From an uncultured Flavobacteriales bacterium (GTDB lineage Bacteria > Bacteroidota > Bacteroidia > Flavobacteriales > UBA7430): DNA of 6,553 bases. The notes below the pieces were generated by a model, which was not told the DNA's origin, did not search any database, and saw only the letters and a list, made by a program, of their open reading frames with translations. The position numbers were made by a program, and so were the translations under genes. The stretch lies in contig CAJWJW010000077.1 of NCBI GenBank assembly GCA_913041775.1, positions 1 to 6,553 of the forward strand, written 5' to 3'. Within the stretch, counting starts at the first letter, position 1. Each line of letters opens with the position of its first letter. This document shows, one piece after another, positions 1 to 6,553 of this stretch.

Positions 1-299
1 AAGCAGGAAGAGAAACCCAGAAAAGTTTTCTCTTGTATGCATCCAATGTAATGCGAGATGCATTATTGAAAAACTATGGTGTTGCCCCGATGATGAAAAT
101 GAACGTGAGCGGTCAGAACTTCACCATGGAGAAATTTGCTCCTTTTATACATGCAGAAAACTGTATGGAAATAACGGAGGAGCTCAACATGGCGCAATTG
201 CATATTGAAAGAAATGCCAATCCTAAGATATTATTCTTAGACACTTCTTTTAAAATTGCTCGATTGCTCCATAAAAAACTAAAACAGACTGCGGTCTGA
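1..299 (+). CDS. holB: DNA polymerase III subunit delta' (HolB), C-terminal part, 5' end outside window
   Basis: This is the C-terminal 98 residues of a delta' clamp-loader subunit, which helps load the sliding clamp during DNA replication. The reading frame (first full codon at position 3) is open through the left edge, so the TTG at 33 is internal and not a start. The segment begins with GRETQKSFLLYASNVMRDAL, which resembles the REKQKNFL-YA helix seen in Bacteroidota HolB proteins. It ends with a helical stretch containing KFAPFIHAENCMEI and HIERNANPKILFLDTS, also typical of that family's C-terminal domain. The AAA+ Walker motifs would lie upstream and cannot be seen. The gene stops with TGA at 297-299, 13 nt before ricT, consistent with a shared transcript. 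The family call rests on remembered similarity of the C-terminal tail and on the neighbourhood; an unrelated helical protein is less likely. Confidence 0.85.
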   Translation, partial: AGRETQKSFLLYASNVMRDALLKNYGVAPMMKMNVSGQNFTMEKFAPFIHAENCMEITEELNMAQLHIERNANPKILFLDTSFKIARLLHKKLKQTAV

Positions 300-312
300 T
301 AAAAACATAAAA

Positions 313-1671
313 ATGGCGTGTACGAACTGTTCAACAACCGCGGGCAATGCTCCAGGCTGTCAAAGTAAAGGATCTTGTAGTACTGGAAATTGTGGTAAAA
401 TGCCTGTGTTCAACTGGCTTTCTAATATGAGTTTACCATCCGGTCAGGAACCTTTCAATATAATAGAAGTCCGATTTAAAAATGGACGAAAAGAGTTTTT
501 TTTAAACAAACATGATCTTAGTGTTCAAATGGGCGATACCGTTGCGGTAGAAGGCAGCCCTGGCCACGATATAGGAGTGGTTTCGTTAAAAGGAGAACTC
601 GTGCGCTTACAAATGCGTAAAAAGAAAATTAAAGAAGATAGTGAGCAGGTAAAAGTCTTATACCGCCATGCTTCCGAATCGGATATTGAAAAATGGGTAT
701 CTGCTAGGGAGCGAGAAACTCCGGCAATGTATAAGGCCAGAGAAATAGCTTCTAATCTTAAATTAGACATGAAGATTGGGGATGTTGAGTTTCAAGGAGA
801 CAATATAAAGGCTTTGTTTTACTATACATCAGAAGGTCGAGTAGACTTTAGAGAGCTTATTAAATTGATGGCAGACGAATTTAAAGTTCGTATTGAAATG
901 CGTCAAATTGGTACTCGTCAAGAAGCCCAACGTATGGGTGGTATAGGTTCTTGTGGTAGAGAGCTTTGTTGTAGTACTTGGTTAAATGACTTTAGGTCGG
1001 TAAGTACAAGTGCTGCACGATACCAACAGTTATCTCTAAACCCTCAGAAGTTAGCAGGGCAATGTGGTAAGTTAAAGTGTTGTTTAAACTATGAGTTAGA
1101 TATGTATGTGGAAGCACTCAAAGACTTTCCCGACACAAACTTAAAGTTAAAGACAAAAAAGGGAGATGCTTTCCAACAAAAAATGGATATTTTCCGTCGT
1201 AAAGCTTGGTACTCTTACCGTTCTGACCCCTCTAAATTTGTCGAACTTAACCTAGATAAGGTTCAGGAAATTATTGAACTCAACAAACAAGATAAATTAC
1301 CAGAGTCTCTAGAGATGTATATTCAGGCATACATTGAAATTGCAAAACCTGATTACGAAAATGTAGTGGGTCAGGATAGTATTACTCGTTTTGATAAACA
1401 AGCACCATCTAAACGATCTAGCAATAAAAAGCGTCCAAATAAGACTGCCGGAAATAAAAAGCCTGTGCACGCAAATCAGAAAGCACAATTAGGTGCTTCT
1501 AATCCAGGTCAGGCAAAAACAACCACTCAAGCTGAGGGCTCAAATAAATCCCCGAATAAAAATCAAGGCACTTCGAAACCAAAACGTAGACCTTCAAGAC
1601 AAAGAAGTTTGTTAAAACCGAATGAAAATAAAGCAACTACAAATAATAATGAGAACAAAAGCTCTGAGTAA
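313..1671 (+). CDS. ricT: PSP1-domain protein RicT (YaaT-like), cysteine-rich
   Basis: A 452-residue cytoplasmic protein of the PSP1/RicT family. In Bacillus subtilis RicT (YaaT) works with RicA and RicF in an iron-sulfur complex affecting RNA processing, competence and sporulation; the Bacteroidota role is not well defined. Residues 1-30 hold five cysteines (3, 6, 16, 22, 27). A beta-rich N-terminal domain follows at about 50-100 (IIEVRFKNGRKEF). The PSP1 C-terminal region at about 155-275 carries the family hallmark cysteine clusters GSCGRELCC (Cys214, 219, 220) and GQCGKLKCC (Cys251, 256, 257), likely metal or cluster ligands. From about 365 to the end is a low-complexity Lys/Asn/Gln/Ser tail with basic patches, probably disordered, making the protein much longer than B. 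subtilis YaaT (about 275 residues). The ATG at 313 follows an A-rich leader with no Shine-Dalgarno site. The 3' end overlaps gldH. The family call is firm; function is inferred. Confidence 0.95.
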   Translation: MACTNCSTTAGNAPGCQSKGSCSTGNCGKMPVFNWLSNMSLPSGQEPFNIIEVRFKNGRKEFFLNKHDLSVQMGDTVAVEGSPGHDIGVVSLKGELVRLQMRKKKIKEDSEQVKVLYRHASESDIEKWVSARERETPAMYKAREIASNLKLDMKIGDVEFQGDNIKALFYYTSEGRVDFRELIKLMADEFKVRIEMRQIGTRQEAQRMGGIGSCGRELCCSTWLNDFRSVSTSAARYQQLSLNPQKLAGQCGKLKCCLNYELDMYVEALKDFPDTNLKLKTKKGDAFQQKMDIFRRKAWYSYRSDPSKFVELNLDKVQEIIELNKQDKLPESLEMYIQAYIEIAKPDYENVVGQDSITRFDKQAPSKRSSNKKRPNKTAGNKKPVHANQKAQLGASNPGQAKTTTQAEGSNKSPNKNQGTSKPKRRPSRQRSLLKPNENKATTNNNENKSSE

Positions 1672-2122
1672 ATTCGCATTTTTAGCCATTCTCTTACTCT
1701 TTGTTTCTTGTGACAGCAATAAGGTTTACCACGAATATTTGGCTATTGATGATGCAGGTTGGGAGTCTTCGAAGTCGATAGATTTTGAAGTCGAACTCAA
1801 TCCTTTTGAAGGTGAAGTGTTCGATATCCTCATTGGGTTACGTAATAACAACGATTATTTATACTCTAATTTATTTTTGTTTGTGGAAGTACAAAATCCA
1901 TTGGGAGAACGTATAATAGATACCCTTCAATACTTATTAGCCGAACCTAGTGGTAAATGGATTGGTAGTGGAGTGTGTGCAATAAAACACAACATTTTTA
2001 ATTACAAAGAATCGCAGGCCTTAGCTAAGGGCGTTTATAAATTTAAATTGAGACAAGGTATGCGTAGTAGTATGCTTTATGGTCTTGAAGATGTTGGCTT
2101 AAGAATCGAAAGTGTAAATTAA
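1649..2122 (+). CDS. gldH: Gliding motility lipoprotein GldH
   Basis: A predicted lipoprotein of 157 residues. GldH was defined in Flavobacterium johnsoniae as needed for gliding; the Gld proteins support surface movement and, in part, type IX secretion, but the molecular job of GldH is unknown. From this start the N-terminus has basic residues (RTK, K8), a hydrophobic run (FAFLAILLLF) and a lipobox ending FVSC, with Cys21 as the likely lipidated residue. The mature part has the family-like stretches NPLGERIIDTLQYLLAEPSG-KWIGSG and, near the C-terminus, RQGMRSSMLYGLEDVGLRIE. An in-frame ATG at 1622 would add nine residues (MKIKQLQII) before the signal peptide. I prefer 1649 because it gives a compact type II signal peptide and a 23-nt rather than 50-nt overlap with ricT. 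The overlap suggests translational coupling. The stop codon abuts the next gene's ATG. Confidence 0.92.
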   Translation: MRTKALSKFAFLAILLLFVSCDSNKVYHEYLAIDDAGWESSKSIDFEVELNPFEGEVFDILIGLRNNNDYLYSNLFLFVEVQNPLGERIIDTLQYLLAEPSGKWIGSGVCAIKHNIFNYKESQALAKGVYKFKLRQGMRSSMLYGLEDVGLRIESVN

Positions 2123-4375
2123 ATGGATATTAAGAAGATACTTACAAGTTGGTTAATCCGATTCTTTTGGTTGGGAGTTTTAGTACCCATACTTGGTATA
2201 GCAGGTGGAGTTTGGTTTGCCTCTATGGCTTGGTTCGGACCGCTTCCCACATTTGAAGAGTTAGAGAATCCTCAACAAAATTTAGCTACCGAGATTTACG
2301 CTTCTGATGGAGTACTGTTGGGTAAATTCTTTTACGAAAACCGTTCACCCATTACTTACGATCAACTTTCTCGACATTTAGTAAATGCACTAATCTCTAC
2401 CGAAGATGAGCGTTTTAGAGAACATTCTGCTATTGATGCGAAATCTCTTGCAAGAGCTATTTTTGGCGCTCTTACTGGGCAAAGCTCTGGTGGAGGTTCT
2501 ACCATTACCCAACAGTTATCTAAAATGCTTTTCACCAATGTTTCTCGATCAAAAGTTGAGCGAGTAAAACAGAAGTTTAAAGAATGGGTGATCTCTGTCC
2601 GTCTGGAACGAAATTTTACAAAAGATGAGATCTTGTCTATGTACTTTAACAAGTTTGATTTCTTGTATTTGGCAGTAGGGGTGAAATCTGCAGCAAAAAT
2701 TTACTTTAATACTACAGCCGATAAACTTACCATTGAACAAGCAGCCGTATTAGTTGGTATGGCAAAAAACCCTTCTTTATACAATCCCAAAAGATTCCCT
2801 GAAAAGGCACTGAATAGAAGAAATGTGGTTTTAGGCCAGATGTATAGAAATGGAATTATCGAATTAGCTGAAAAAGATTCTTTAGTAAGTCTTCCGATAG
2901 TACTCGATTTTAAAAGAAACAATCATAATGATGGCTCTGCAACTTATTTTAGAGAACATCTTAGAAAGTATATGAAGTCTTGGGTGAAGGAGAATAAGAA
3001 GCCAGACGGTACAGATTACAATATTTACGCAGACGGATTAAAAATATTCACCTCTATTGATTCTCGTATGCAAGGCTATGCCGAGGATGCTGTGGCTACC
3101 CATATGTCGCATTTACAAAATCAGTTTTACCAACATTGGGATGGTAAAGGAGCCGATTATGTAAATGCTCCATTTGATAAAGAGCTACGATCTAGTCAAG
3201 TTGATACTTTGATGACGACTGCAATGAAACGTTCAGAGCGCTATCGTTTATTGAGAAATAGAGAAGCAAGTGAGCATGAAGTAAAAGAGGCTTTTAATAA
3301 GCCCACTACAATGAATGTATTTACTTGGAATGGTGGTGTAGATACTCTCCTTTCTCCAATGGATTCGATTTTACATTATAAGTCTATACTGCAAACCGGA
3401 ATGATGTCTATGGATCCACAAACAGGTTTTATTAAAGCTTGGGTAGGTGGAATAGATCATCATTATTTCCAGTACGATCATGTAAAAAACTCCAAACGAC
3501 AAGTAGGATCTACTTTCAAGCCTTTTGTGTATGCTACAGCTATAGATCAACACAATTATTCGCCTTGCACTAAATTGCCTAACGTGCAGGTGATTTTCGA
3601 AAAAGAATCTTGGGATTTAGAAGAAGATTGGATCCCAAATAATTCTGGTAAAAAATATGGTGGAGAACTCAACTTAAAAGATGCTCTTGCCCAATCGGTA
3701 AATACTATTACTGCTTATTTAATGAAACAAGTAGGCCCTCGAAAAGTTCGTAAAATGGCTAGAGCAATGGGTTTAAAAAGTTCAATTCCTGCCTCCCCTT
3801 CTATTTGTTTGGGTACTCCAGACGTCTCGGTTTACGAAATGGTAGGTGCATATGGTACTTTTGCAAATAAAGGAGTTTATACCAGTCCAATTTTCTTAAA
3901 TCGTATTGAAGATAAAAATGGAGTTGTTTTAGATGCATTCAGTCCTATAACTAAGGAAGTACTAAACGAAGAGAAAGCATATGTTATGCTTAACCTCATG
4001 CAAGGAGTAACTACCAAAGGTTCGGGAGTTCGATTGCGTTGGAAGTACGGATTTAAAAATCAAATCGCTGGTAAAACTGGAACTACACAAAATCAGTCAG
4101 ACGGTTGGTTTATGGGAGTTGTACCTAACTTGGTAACTGGCGTTTGGACTGGTGCAGAAGATAGATCGGTACATTTTAGAAGTATTAGACTAGGACAGGG
4201 TGCAAACATGGCTTTGCCAATATGGGCTGAGTATATGACTAGAGTTTATAAGAATTCTGATTTAGGAATCTCAGAAGCTGATTTTGAAAAACCAAATGAT
4301 CTAACTATAGAATTGGATTGTAGTAAGTTTGATAAGGAAACACTCGATTTTGATGAAGATAGCGAAGAGTTTTAA
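2123..4375 (+). CDS. mrcA: Class A penicillin-binding protein 1A (transglycosylase/transpeptidase)
   Basis: A 750-residue bifunctional peptidoglycan synthase that polymerises glycan from lipid II and cross-links stem peptides on the outer face of the inner membrane. A short cytoplasmic N-terminus precedes one membrane anchor at about 11-38. The GT51 domain (about 50-240) shows EDERF with probable catalytic Glu94, GGGSTITQQ (123-131), the KEWVISVRLE segment with probable second catalytic Glu154, and VGMAKNPSLYNP. The motif-1 stretch reads EHSAID, with Ala103 where Gly is common. A linker of about 150 residues leads to the transpeptidase domain (about 425-705) with all three active-site motifs: STFK (nucleophile Ser463, Lys466), SVN (525-527) and KTG (651-653). 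The C-terminal 20 residues are strongly acidic. The ATG directly follows the gldH TAA with no spacer, so coupled translation is likely. All catalytic motifs are intact. Confidence 0.97.
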   Translation: MDIKKILTSWLIRFFWLGVLVPILGIAGGVWFASMAWFGPLPTFEELENPQQNLATEIYASDGVLLGKFFYENRSPITYDQLSRHLVNALISTEDERFREHSAIDAKSLARAIFGALTGQSSGGGSTITQQLSKMLFTNVSRSKVERVKQKFKEWVISVRLERNFTKDEILSMYFNKFDFLYLAVGVKSAAKIYFNTTADKLTIEQAAVLVGMAKNPSLYNPKRFPEKALNRRNVVLGQMYRNGIIELAEKDSLVSLPIVLDFKRNNHNDGSATYFREHLRKYMKSWVKENKKPDGTDYNIYADGLKIFTSIDSRMQGYAEDAVATHMSHLQNQFYQHWDGKGADYVNAPFDKELRSSQVDTLMTTAMKRSERYRLLRNREASEHEVKEAFNKPTTMNVFTWNGGVDTLLSPMDSILHYKSILQTGMMSMDPQTGFIKAWVGGIDHHYFQYDHVKNSKRQVGSTFKPFVYATAIDQHNYSPCTKLPNVQVIFEKESWDLEEDWIPNNSGKKYGGELNLKDALAQSVNTITAYLMKQVGPRKVRKMARAMGLKSSIPASPSICLGTPDVSVYEMVGAYGTFANKGVYTSPIFLNRIEDKNGVVLDAFSPITKEVLNEEKAYVMLNLMQGVTTKGSGVRLRWKYGFKNQIAGKTGTTQNQSDGWFMGVVPNLVTGVWTGAEDRSVHFRSIRLGQGANMALPIWAEYMTRVYKNSDLGISEADFEKPNDLTIELDCSKFDKETLDFDEDSEEF

Positions 4376-4428
4376 TTCCTTGTAAGTAAGATTTTTGAGA
4401 TCCAATTAGTGAGTTTAAAAGAGAAGAG

Positions 4429-5127
4429 ATGATAAATAAAGTAGTTCCAAATGTACAAGAAGCACTCGTAGGGGTGAAAGATGGCATGACCTTAATGTTA
4501 GGAGGCTTTGGTCTTTGTGGTATTCCTGAAAATAGTATTGCTGAACTAGTAAAAAAACGAACCAAAAACCTAACCTGTATTTCTAATAATGCAGGAGTAG
4601 ACAATTTTGGTTTGGGTTTATTACTACAAGAAAAGCAGATTAAGAAAATGATTTCTTCTTATGTTGGAGAAAATGATGAGTTTGAGCGTCAGATGCTTAG
4701 TGGCGAGCTAGAAGTAGATTTAATTCCTCAAGGTTCGTTGGCCGAGCGATGTAGAGCTGGTGGTGCAGGGATTCCTGCTTTTTACACTCCTGCTGGTTAT
4801 GGTACCGAAGTAGCCGAAGGTAAGGAAGTAAGAGAGTTTAATGGGAAACCACATATTTTAGAATCCGCCTTAACCGCAGACTTTGCTATTGTTAAAGCTT
4901 GGAAAGGAGATACTGCAGGAAATTTAATTTTTAAGGCAACTGCAAAAAACTTCAACCCTACGATGGCTATGGCTGGTACAATTACTGTTGCCGAGGTAGA
5001 AGAACTTGTTCCGGCAGGTCAGTTAAATCCAAATGAGATACACACACCTGGAATTTTTGTTCAAAGAATTTTTCAAGGGGAACGTTTCGAAAAAAAAATC
5101 GAGCAATTAACCATCAGAAAGAAGTAA
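4429..5127 (+). CDS. scoA: Succinyl-CoA:3-oxoacid CoA-transferase, subunit A
   Basis: The 232-residue A subunit of a two-subunit family I CoA-transferase that moves CoA from succinyl-CoA to acetoacetate or a similar 3-oxoacid, feeding ketone-body or branched amino-acid carbon into central metabolism in the cytoplasm. The CoA-transferase signature lies at residues 18-33: DGMTLMLGGFGLCGIP, with the GGFGLCG loop at 25-31. Other family features are SNNAGVDNFGLGLLL, SSYVGENDEFERQ, AGGAGIPAFYTPAGYGT and GDTAGNLIF. The length matches the usual roughly 230-residue subunit. The ATG at 4429 follows a purine-rich AAAAGAGAAGAG leader. The 53-nt gap after mrcA is the largest between the + strand genes, so this pair may have its own promoter. 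An acetoacetate/butyrate CoA-transferase (AtoD-like) is the main alternative; exact substrates cannot be read from sequence. Confidence 0.93.
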   Translation: MINKVVPNVQEALVGVKDGMTLMLGGFGLCGIPENSIAELVKKRTKNLTCISNNAGVDNFGLGLLLQEKQIKKMISSYVGENDEFERQMLSGELEVDLIPQGSLAERCRAGGAGIPAFYTPAGYGTEVAEGKEVREFNGKPHILESALTADFAIVKAWKGDTAGNLIFKATAKNFNPTMAMAGTITVAEVEELVPAGQLNPNEIHTPGIFVQRIFQGERFEKKIEQLTIRKK

Positions 5128-5128
5128 T

Positions 5129-5794
5129 ATGGCACTTGATAAAATCGGAATTGCAAAACGTATAGCTCAAGAGCTGCAAAATAATACCTATGTAAATCTA
5201 GGTATTGGAATACCTACTTTGGTTGCGAATTACGTCCCAAAAGGAATTTCTGTAGAGTTTCAATCTGAAAATGGGATTTTAGGAATGGGACCTTTTCCAT
5301 ACGAAAATGAAGAGGATGCCGATTTAATTAATGCTGGAAAGCAAACGATTACTGCTTTAGATGGAGCTGTGTATTTCGACTCTGCTACAAGTTTTGCTAT
5401 GATACGTGGCCAACATGTTCAGCTAACTGTTTTGGGCGCAATGGAAGTTTCGGAAAATGGTGATATCGCCAACTGGAAAATCCCTGGTAAAATGGTTAAA
5501 GGTATGGGCGGAGCAATGGATTTGGTTGCCTCAGCAGAAAATATTATTGTGGCTATGATGCACACAAATAAAAAGGGAGAGTCTAAAATACTTACACAAT
5601 GCTCTTTGCCTTTAACTGGAGTTGGCTGTGTTAAGAAAGTGGTTACTAACCTAGCTGTTTTAGAAGTGCTACCTCAAGGCGGATTTAAACTTTTAGAAAG
5701 AGCGCCTGGTGTGAGTGTTGAAGAAATTCAAGCTGCAACAGAAGCGAGTCTTTTAGTCGATGGAATTATTCCGGAAATGAGTCTAGTAGATTAA
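5129..5794 (+). CDS. scoB: Succinyl-CoA:3-oxoacid CoA-transferase, subunit B
   Basis: The 221-residue B subunit, partner of the preceding gene and carrier of the catalytic glutamate. The family active-site signature FQSENGILG lies at residues 44-52; Glu47 is the residue expected to form the glutamyl-CoA thioester intermediate. Also typical are YVNLGIGIPTLVANY near the N-terminus, LDGAVYFDSATSFAMIRGQH, and the loop KGMGGAMDLV around 124-133. Length and motifs are complete. The ATG lies 1 nt after the scoA stop, so the two chains are made from one message in a 1:1 design. It ends with TAA at 5792-5794, only 15 nt from the 3' end of the convergent comF remnant. As with subunit A, the exact acyl substrate is inferred from family resemblance. 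Confidence 0.94.
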   Translation: MALDKIGIAKRIAQELQNNTYVNLGIGIPTLVANYVPKGISVEFQSENGILGMGPFPYENEEDADLINAGKQTITALDGAVYFDSATSFAMIRGQHVQLTVLGAMEVSENGDIANWKIPGKMVKGMGGAMDLVASAENIIVAMMHTNKKGESKILTQCSLPLTGVGCVKKVVTNLAVLEVLPQGGFKLLERAPGVSVEEIQAATEASLLVDGIIPEMSLVD

Positions 5795-5800
5795 TTCTTA

Positions 5801-5842
5801 TTTGAGCACTTATGTATGAGCAAGTGTTAAAATGGAACACTT
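5801..5842. terminator. Candidate hairpins between scoB and comF 3' ends
   Basis: Three short arms can pair in two mutually exclusive ways. Arm 1 AGCACTT (5805-5811) can pair with arm 2 AAGTGTT (5822-5828) with one G-T pair, and the stem extends past one mismatch through TTT (5801-5803) and AAA (5830-5832). Arm 2 also pairs perfectly over 7 bp with arm 3 AACACTT (5836-5842) across a 7-nt loop. The site begins 6 nt after the scoB stop and covers the comF stop (5810-5812), the right place for a terminator of convergent genes. No U-tract follows directly on either strand, although a T run occurs at 5855-5859, so this is a weak candidate. Confidence 0.3.
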
Positions 5843-6479
5843 ACAATCAACTTCTTTTTGAAGAGTTTTTATACAAGCTTCCAGTGCAGCTCCTGTTGTA
5901 AACACATCGTCTAATAAGAGGATGTGTTTTTTGTGTAAGGTAGTTTTATCTTTTACTTCGAAGGCGTTTTGAGCATTTTCCTAACGCTCAATTCGGTTCT
6001 TTTTTGTCTGACTCTCTGTAAACTACTTTCTCTGTAGTGTGCTTCTATCTACTGGGATTTTAAAACAATTACTTATTCCTGTTGCAATTAAGTCTGCTTG
6101 ATTAAATCCCCTAATTTTAAATTTCTTTGGATGTAGAAGTACGAATGAGCACATCTATAGTTTCGAAAAATGTAGCACCTAATTTCTTTGTAAATTCTTC
6201 CGCTAAATAAATAGCCAGCTTTTTTTGATTTTGATACTTTATAGAGTGTAATACTTGTTGAACTCCTTCTTTTTTTGTGAAATCTATAAAAAACACTCCA
6301 TCTTCTCTTTCTGCCCTTCCCCTTAATGCCTTCTTTATTTTTGTTGTGTTTGGGCCTGATTCATAAAGCAAATGTATCTCACAATTTAAACATAATTCAT
6401 CTGCGCAATTTATTATTATTGATGAACATGCTCCGCAAAGCTTTGGGTAAAAAAGATTTAATATATTATTGAATAACAT
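5810..6479 (-). pseudogene. comF: ComF family phosphoribosyltransferase-like protein, disrupted by one frameshift and two TAG stops
   Basis: A full-length but broken comF. ComF proteins join an N-terminal zinc-finger-like domain to a phosphoribosyltransferase fold and are needed for DNA uptake in several naturally competent bacteria. Starting from the ATG at 6479, the intact first 112 codons encode LFYPKLCGACSS with cysteine pairs Cys15/Cys18 and Cys30/Cys33, then VLHSIKYQNQKKLAIYLAEE and ETIDVLI. At about 6143 the frame breaks; the original frame reads nonsense (TSTSKEI) and stops at 6117. Shifting one frame at 6142 restores VLLHPKKFKIRGFNQADLIA, then FTESQTKKNRIER, ENAQNAFEV and the PRPP-loop motif HILLLDDVFTTGAAL, ending at TAA 5810-5812. 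In that frame two TAG codons interrupt, at 6023-6025 and 5981-5983; the second sits where ComF proteins usually have Trp (R-W-E-N), suggesting TGG to TAG. The total length implies a normal ComF of about 223 residues. Strand and convergent position fit an independent gene. Sequencing error is the alternative. Confidence 0.9.
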
Positions 6480-6553
6480 TTAGAATATTTTTTATGAAAT
6501 TAAAGATAGGGCTTAATTGCTGAATCCTAATGACCTACTATAATAACTCAATG
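6480..6553. other. Short AT-rich region upstream of comF remnant, no supported gene
   Basis: Seventy-four bases between the comF start codon and the window edge. On the - strand TATCTTTA is one base from the Bacteroidota -7 consensus TAnnTTTG, but no TTG element sits at the expected distance upstream, so no promoter is claimed. The window ends in ATG at 6551-6553, which could be a start codon but cannot be assessed. Confidence 0.4.

Noticed and set aside
33..299. An 88-residue gene starting at TTG 33
   Set aside because: The frame is open upstream to the window edge and the upstream codons already read as HolB sequence, so TTG 33 is an internal Leu codon.
4324..4331. TAAGTTTG, a perfect match to the Bacteroidota -7 element TAnnTTTG, about 100 nt upstream of scoA
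   Set aside because: No TTG element occurs at the expected spacing upstream, it lies inside the mrcA coding end, and such an 8-mer is common by chance in AT-rich DNA.
4305..4604. Open - strand frame of 99 codons across the mrcA/scoA junction
   Set aside because: It is antisense to two clear genes, with no recognisable motif or family resemblance.
5981..6025. TAG read as an amino acid (recoded amber, selenocysteine/pyrrolysine-like) in comF
   Set aside because: A separate frameshift also breaks the gene, and no recoding element or suppressor tRNA is visible; loss of function is simpler.
5795..6116. A gene-free intergenic region between scoB and the short - strand frame
   Set aside because: Translation in the shifted frame shows that almost all of it is the C-terminal half of comF, including the PRPP-binding loop.
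6117..6479. A stand-alone 120-residue - strand protein with cysteine pairs
   Set aside because: Its last residues (TSTSKEI) are the out-of-frame reading of sequence that encodes LLHPKKFKIRG in the shifted frame, so it is the front part of the broken comF, not a separate small gene.

Overview
The window looks like ordinary chromosomal core sequence from an AT-rich, free-living Bacteroidota bacterium, most probably Flavobacteriia or a close relative. The reasons are the gliding-motility lipoprotein gene gldH, the block holB - ricT - gldH - class A penicillin-binding protein (an arrangement I recall from this phylum), A-rich leaders instead of clear Shine-Dalgarno sites, and Bacteroidota-style versions of RicT and ComF. 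I cannot name a genus.

Layout: positions 1-299 hold the 3' end of holB (DNA polymerase III delta' subunit), whose 5' part lies outside the window. It is followed on the same strand by ricT (313-1671), gldH (best start 1649, overlapping ricT by 23 nt) and mrcA (2123-4375, starting directly after the gldH stop). These four are so tightly packed that they almost certainly form one transcript. After a 53-nt gap come scoA (4429-5127) and scoB (5129-5794), separated by 1 nt, encoding the two subunits of a succinyl-CoA:3-oxoacid CoA-transferase. The + strand genes end there. Converging on them from the right is a comF homologue on the - strand (5810-6479). It is recognisable over its whole length but broken by one frameshift and two in-frame TAG codons, so I call it a pseudogene. 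The last 74 bases (6480-6553) hold no gene I can support.

Function: holB belongs to the replication clamp loader, ricT to an iron-sulfur regulatory protein family, gldH to gliding and associated type IX secretion, mrcA to peptidoglycan synthesis, and scoAB to ketone-body/acetoacetate activation. The first four look like a conserved housekeeping neighbourhood rather than one pathway. There is no mobile element, CRISPR array, RNA gene or defence module. The most noteworthy item is the decayed comF, which is normally tied to DNA uptake. I do not see an undescribed biological system here.
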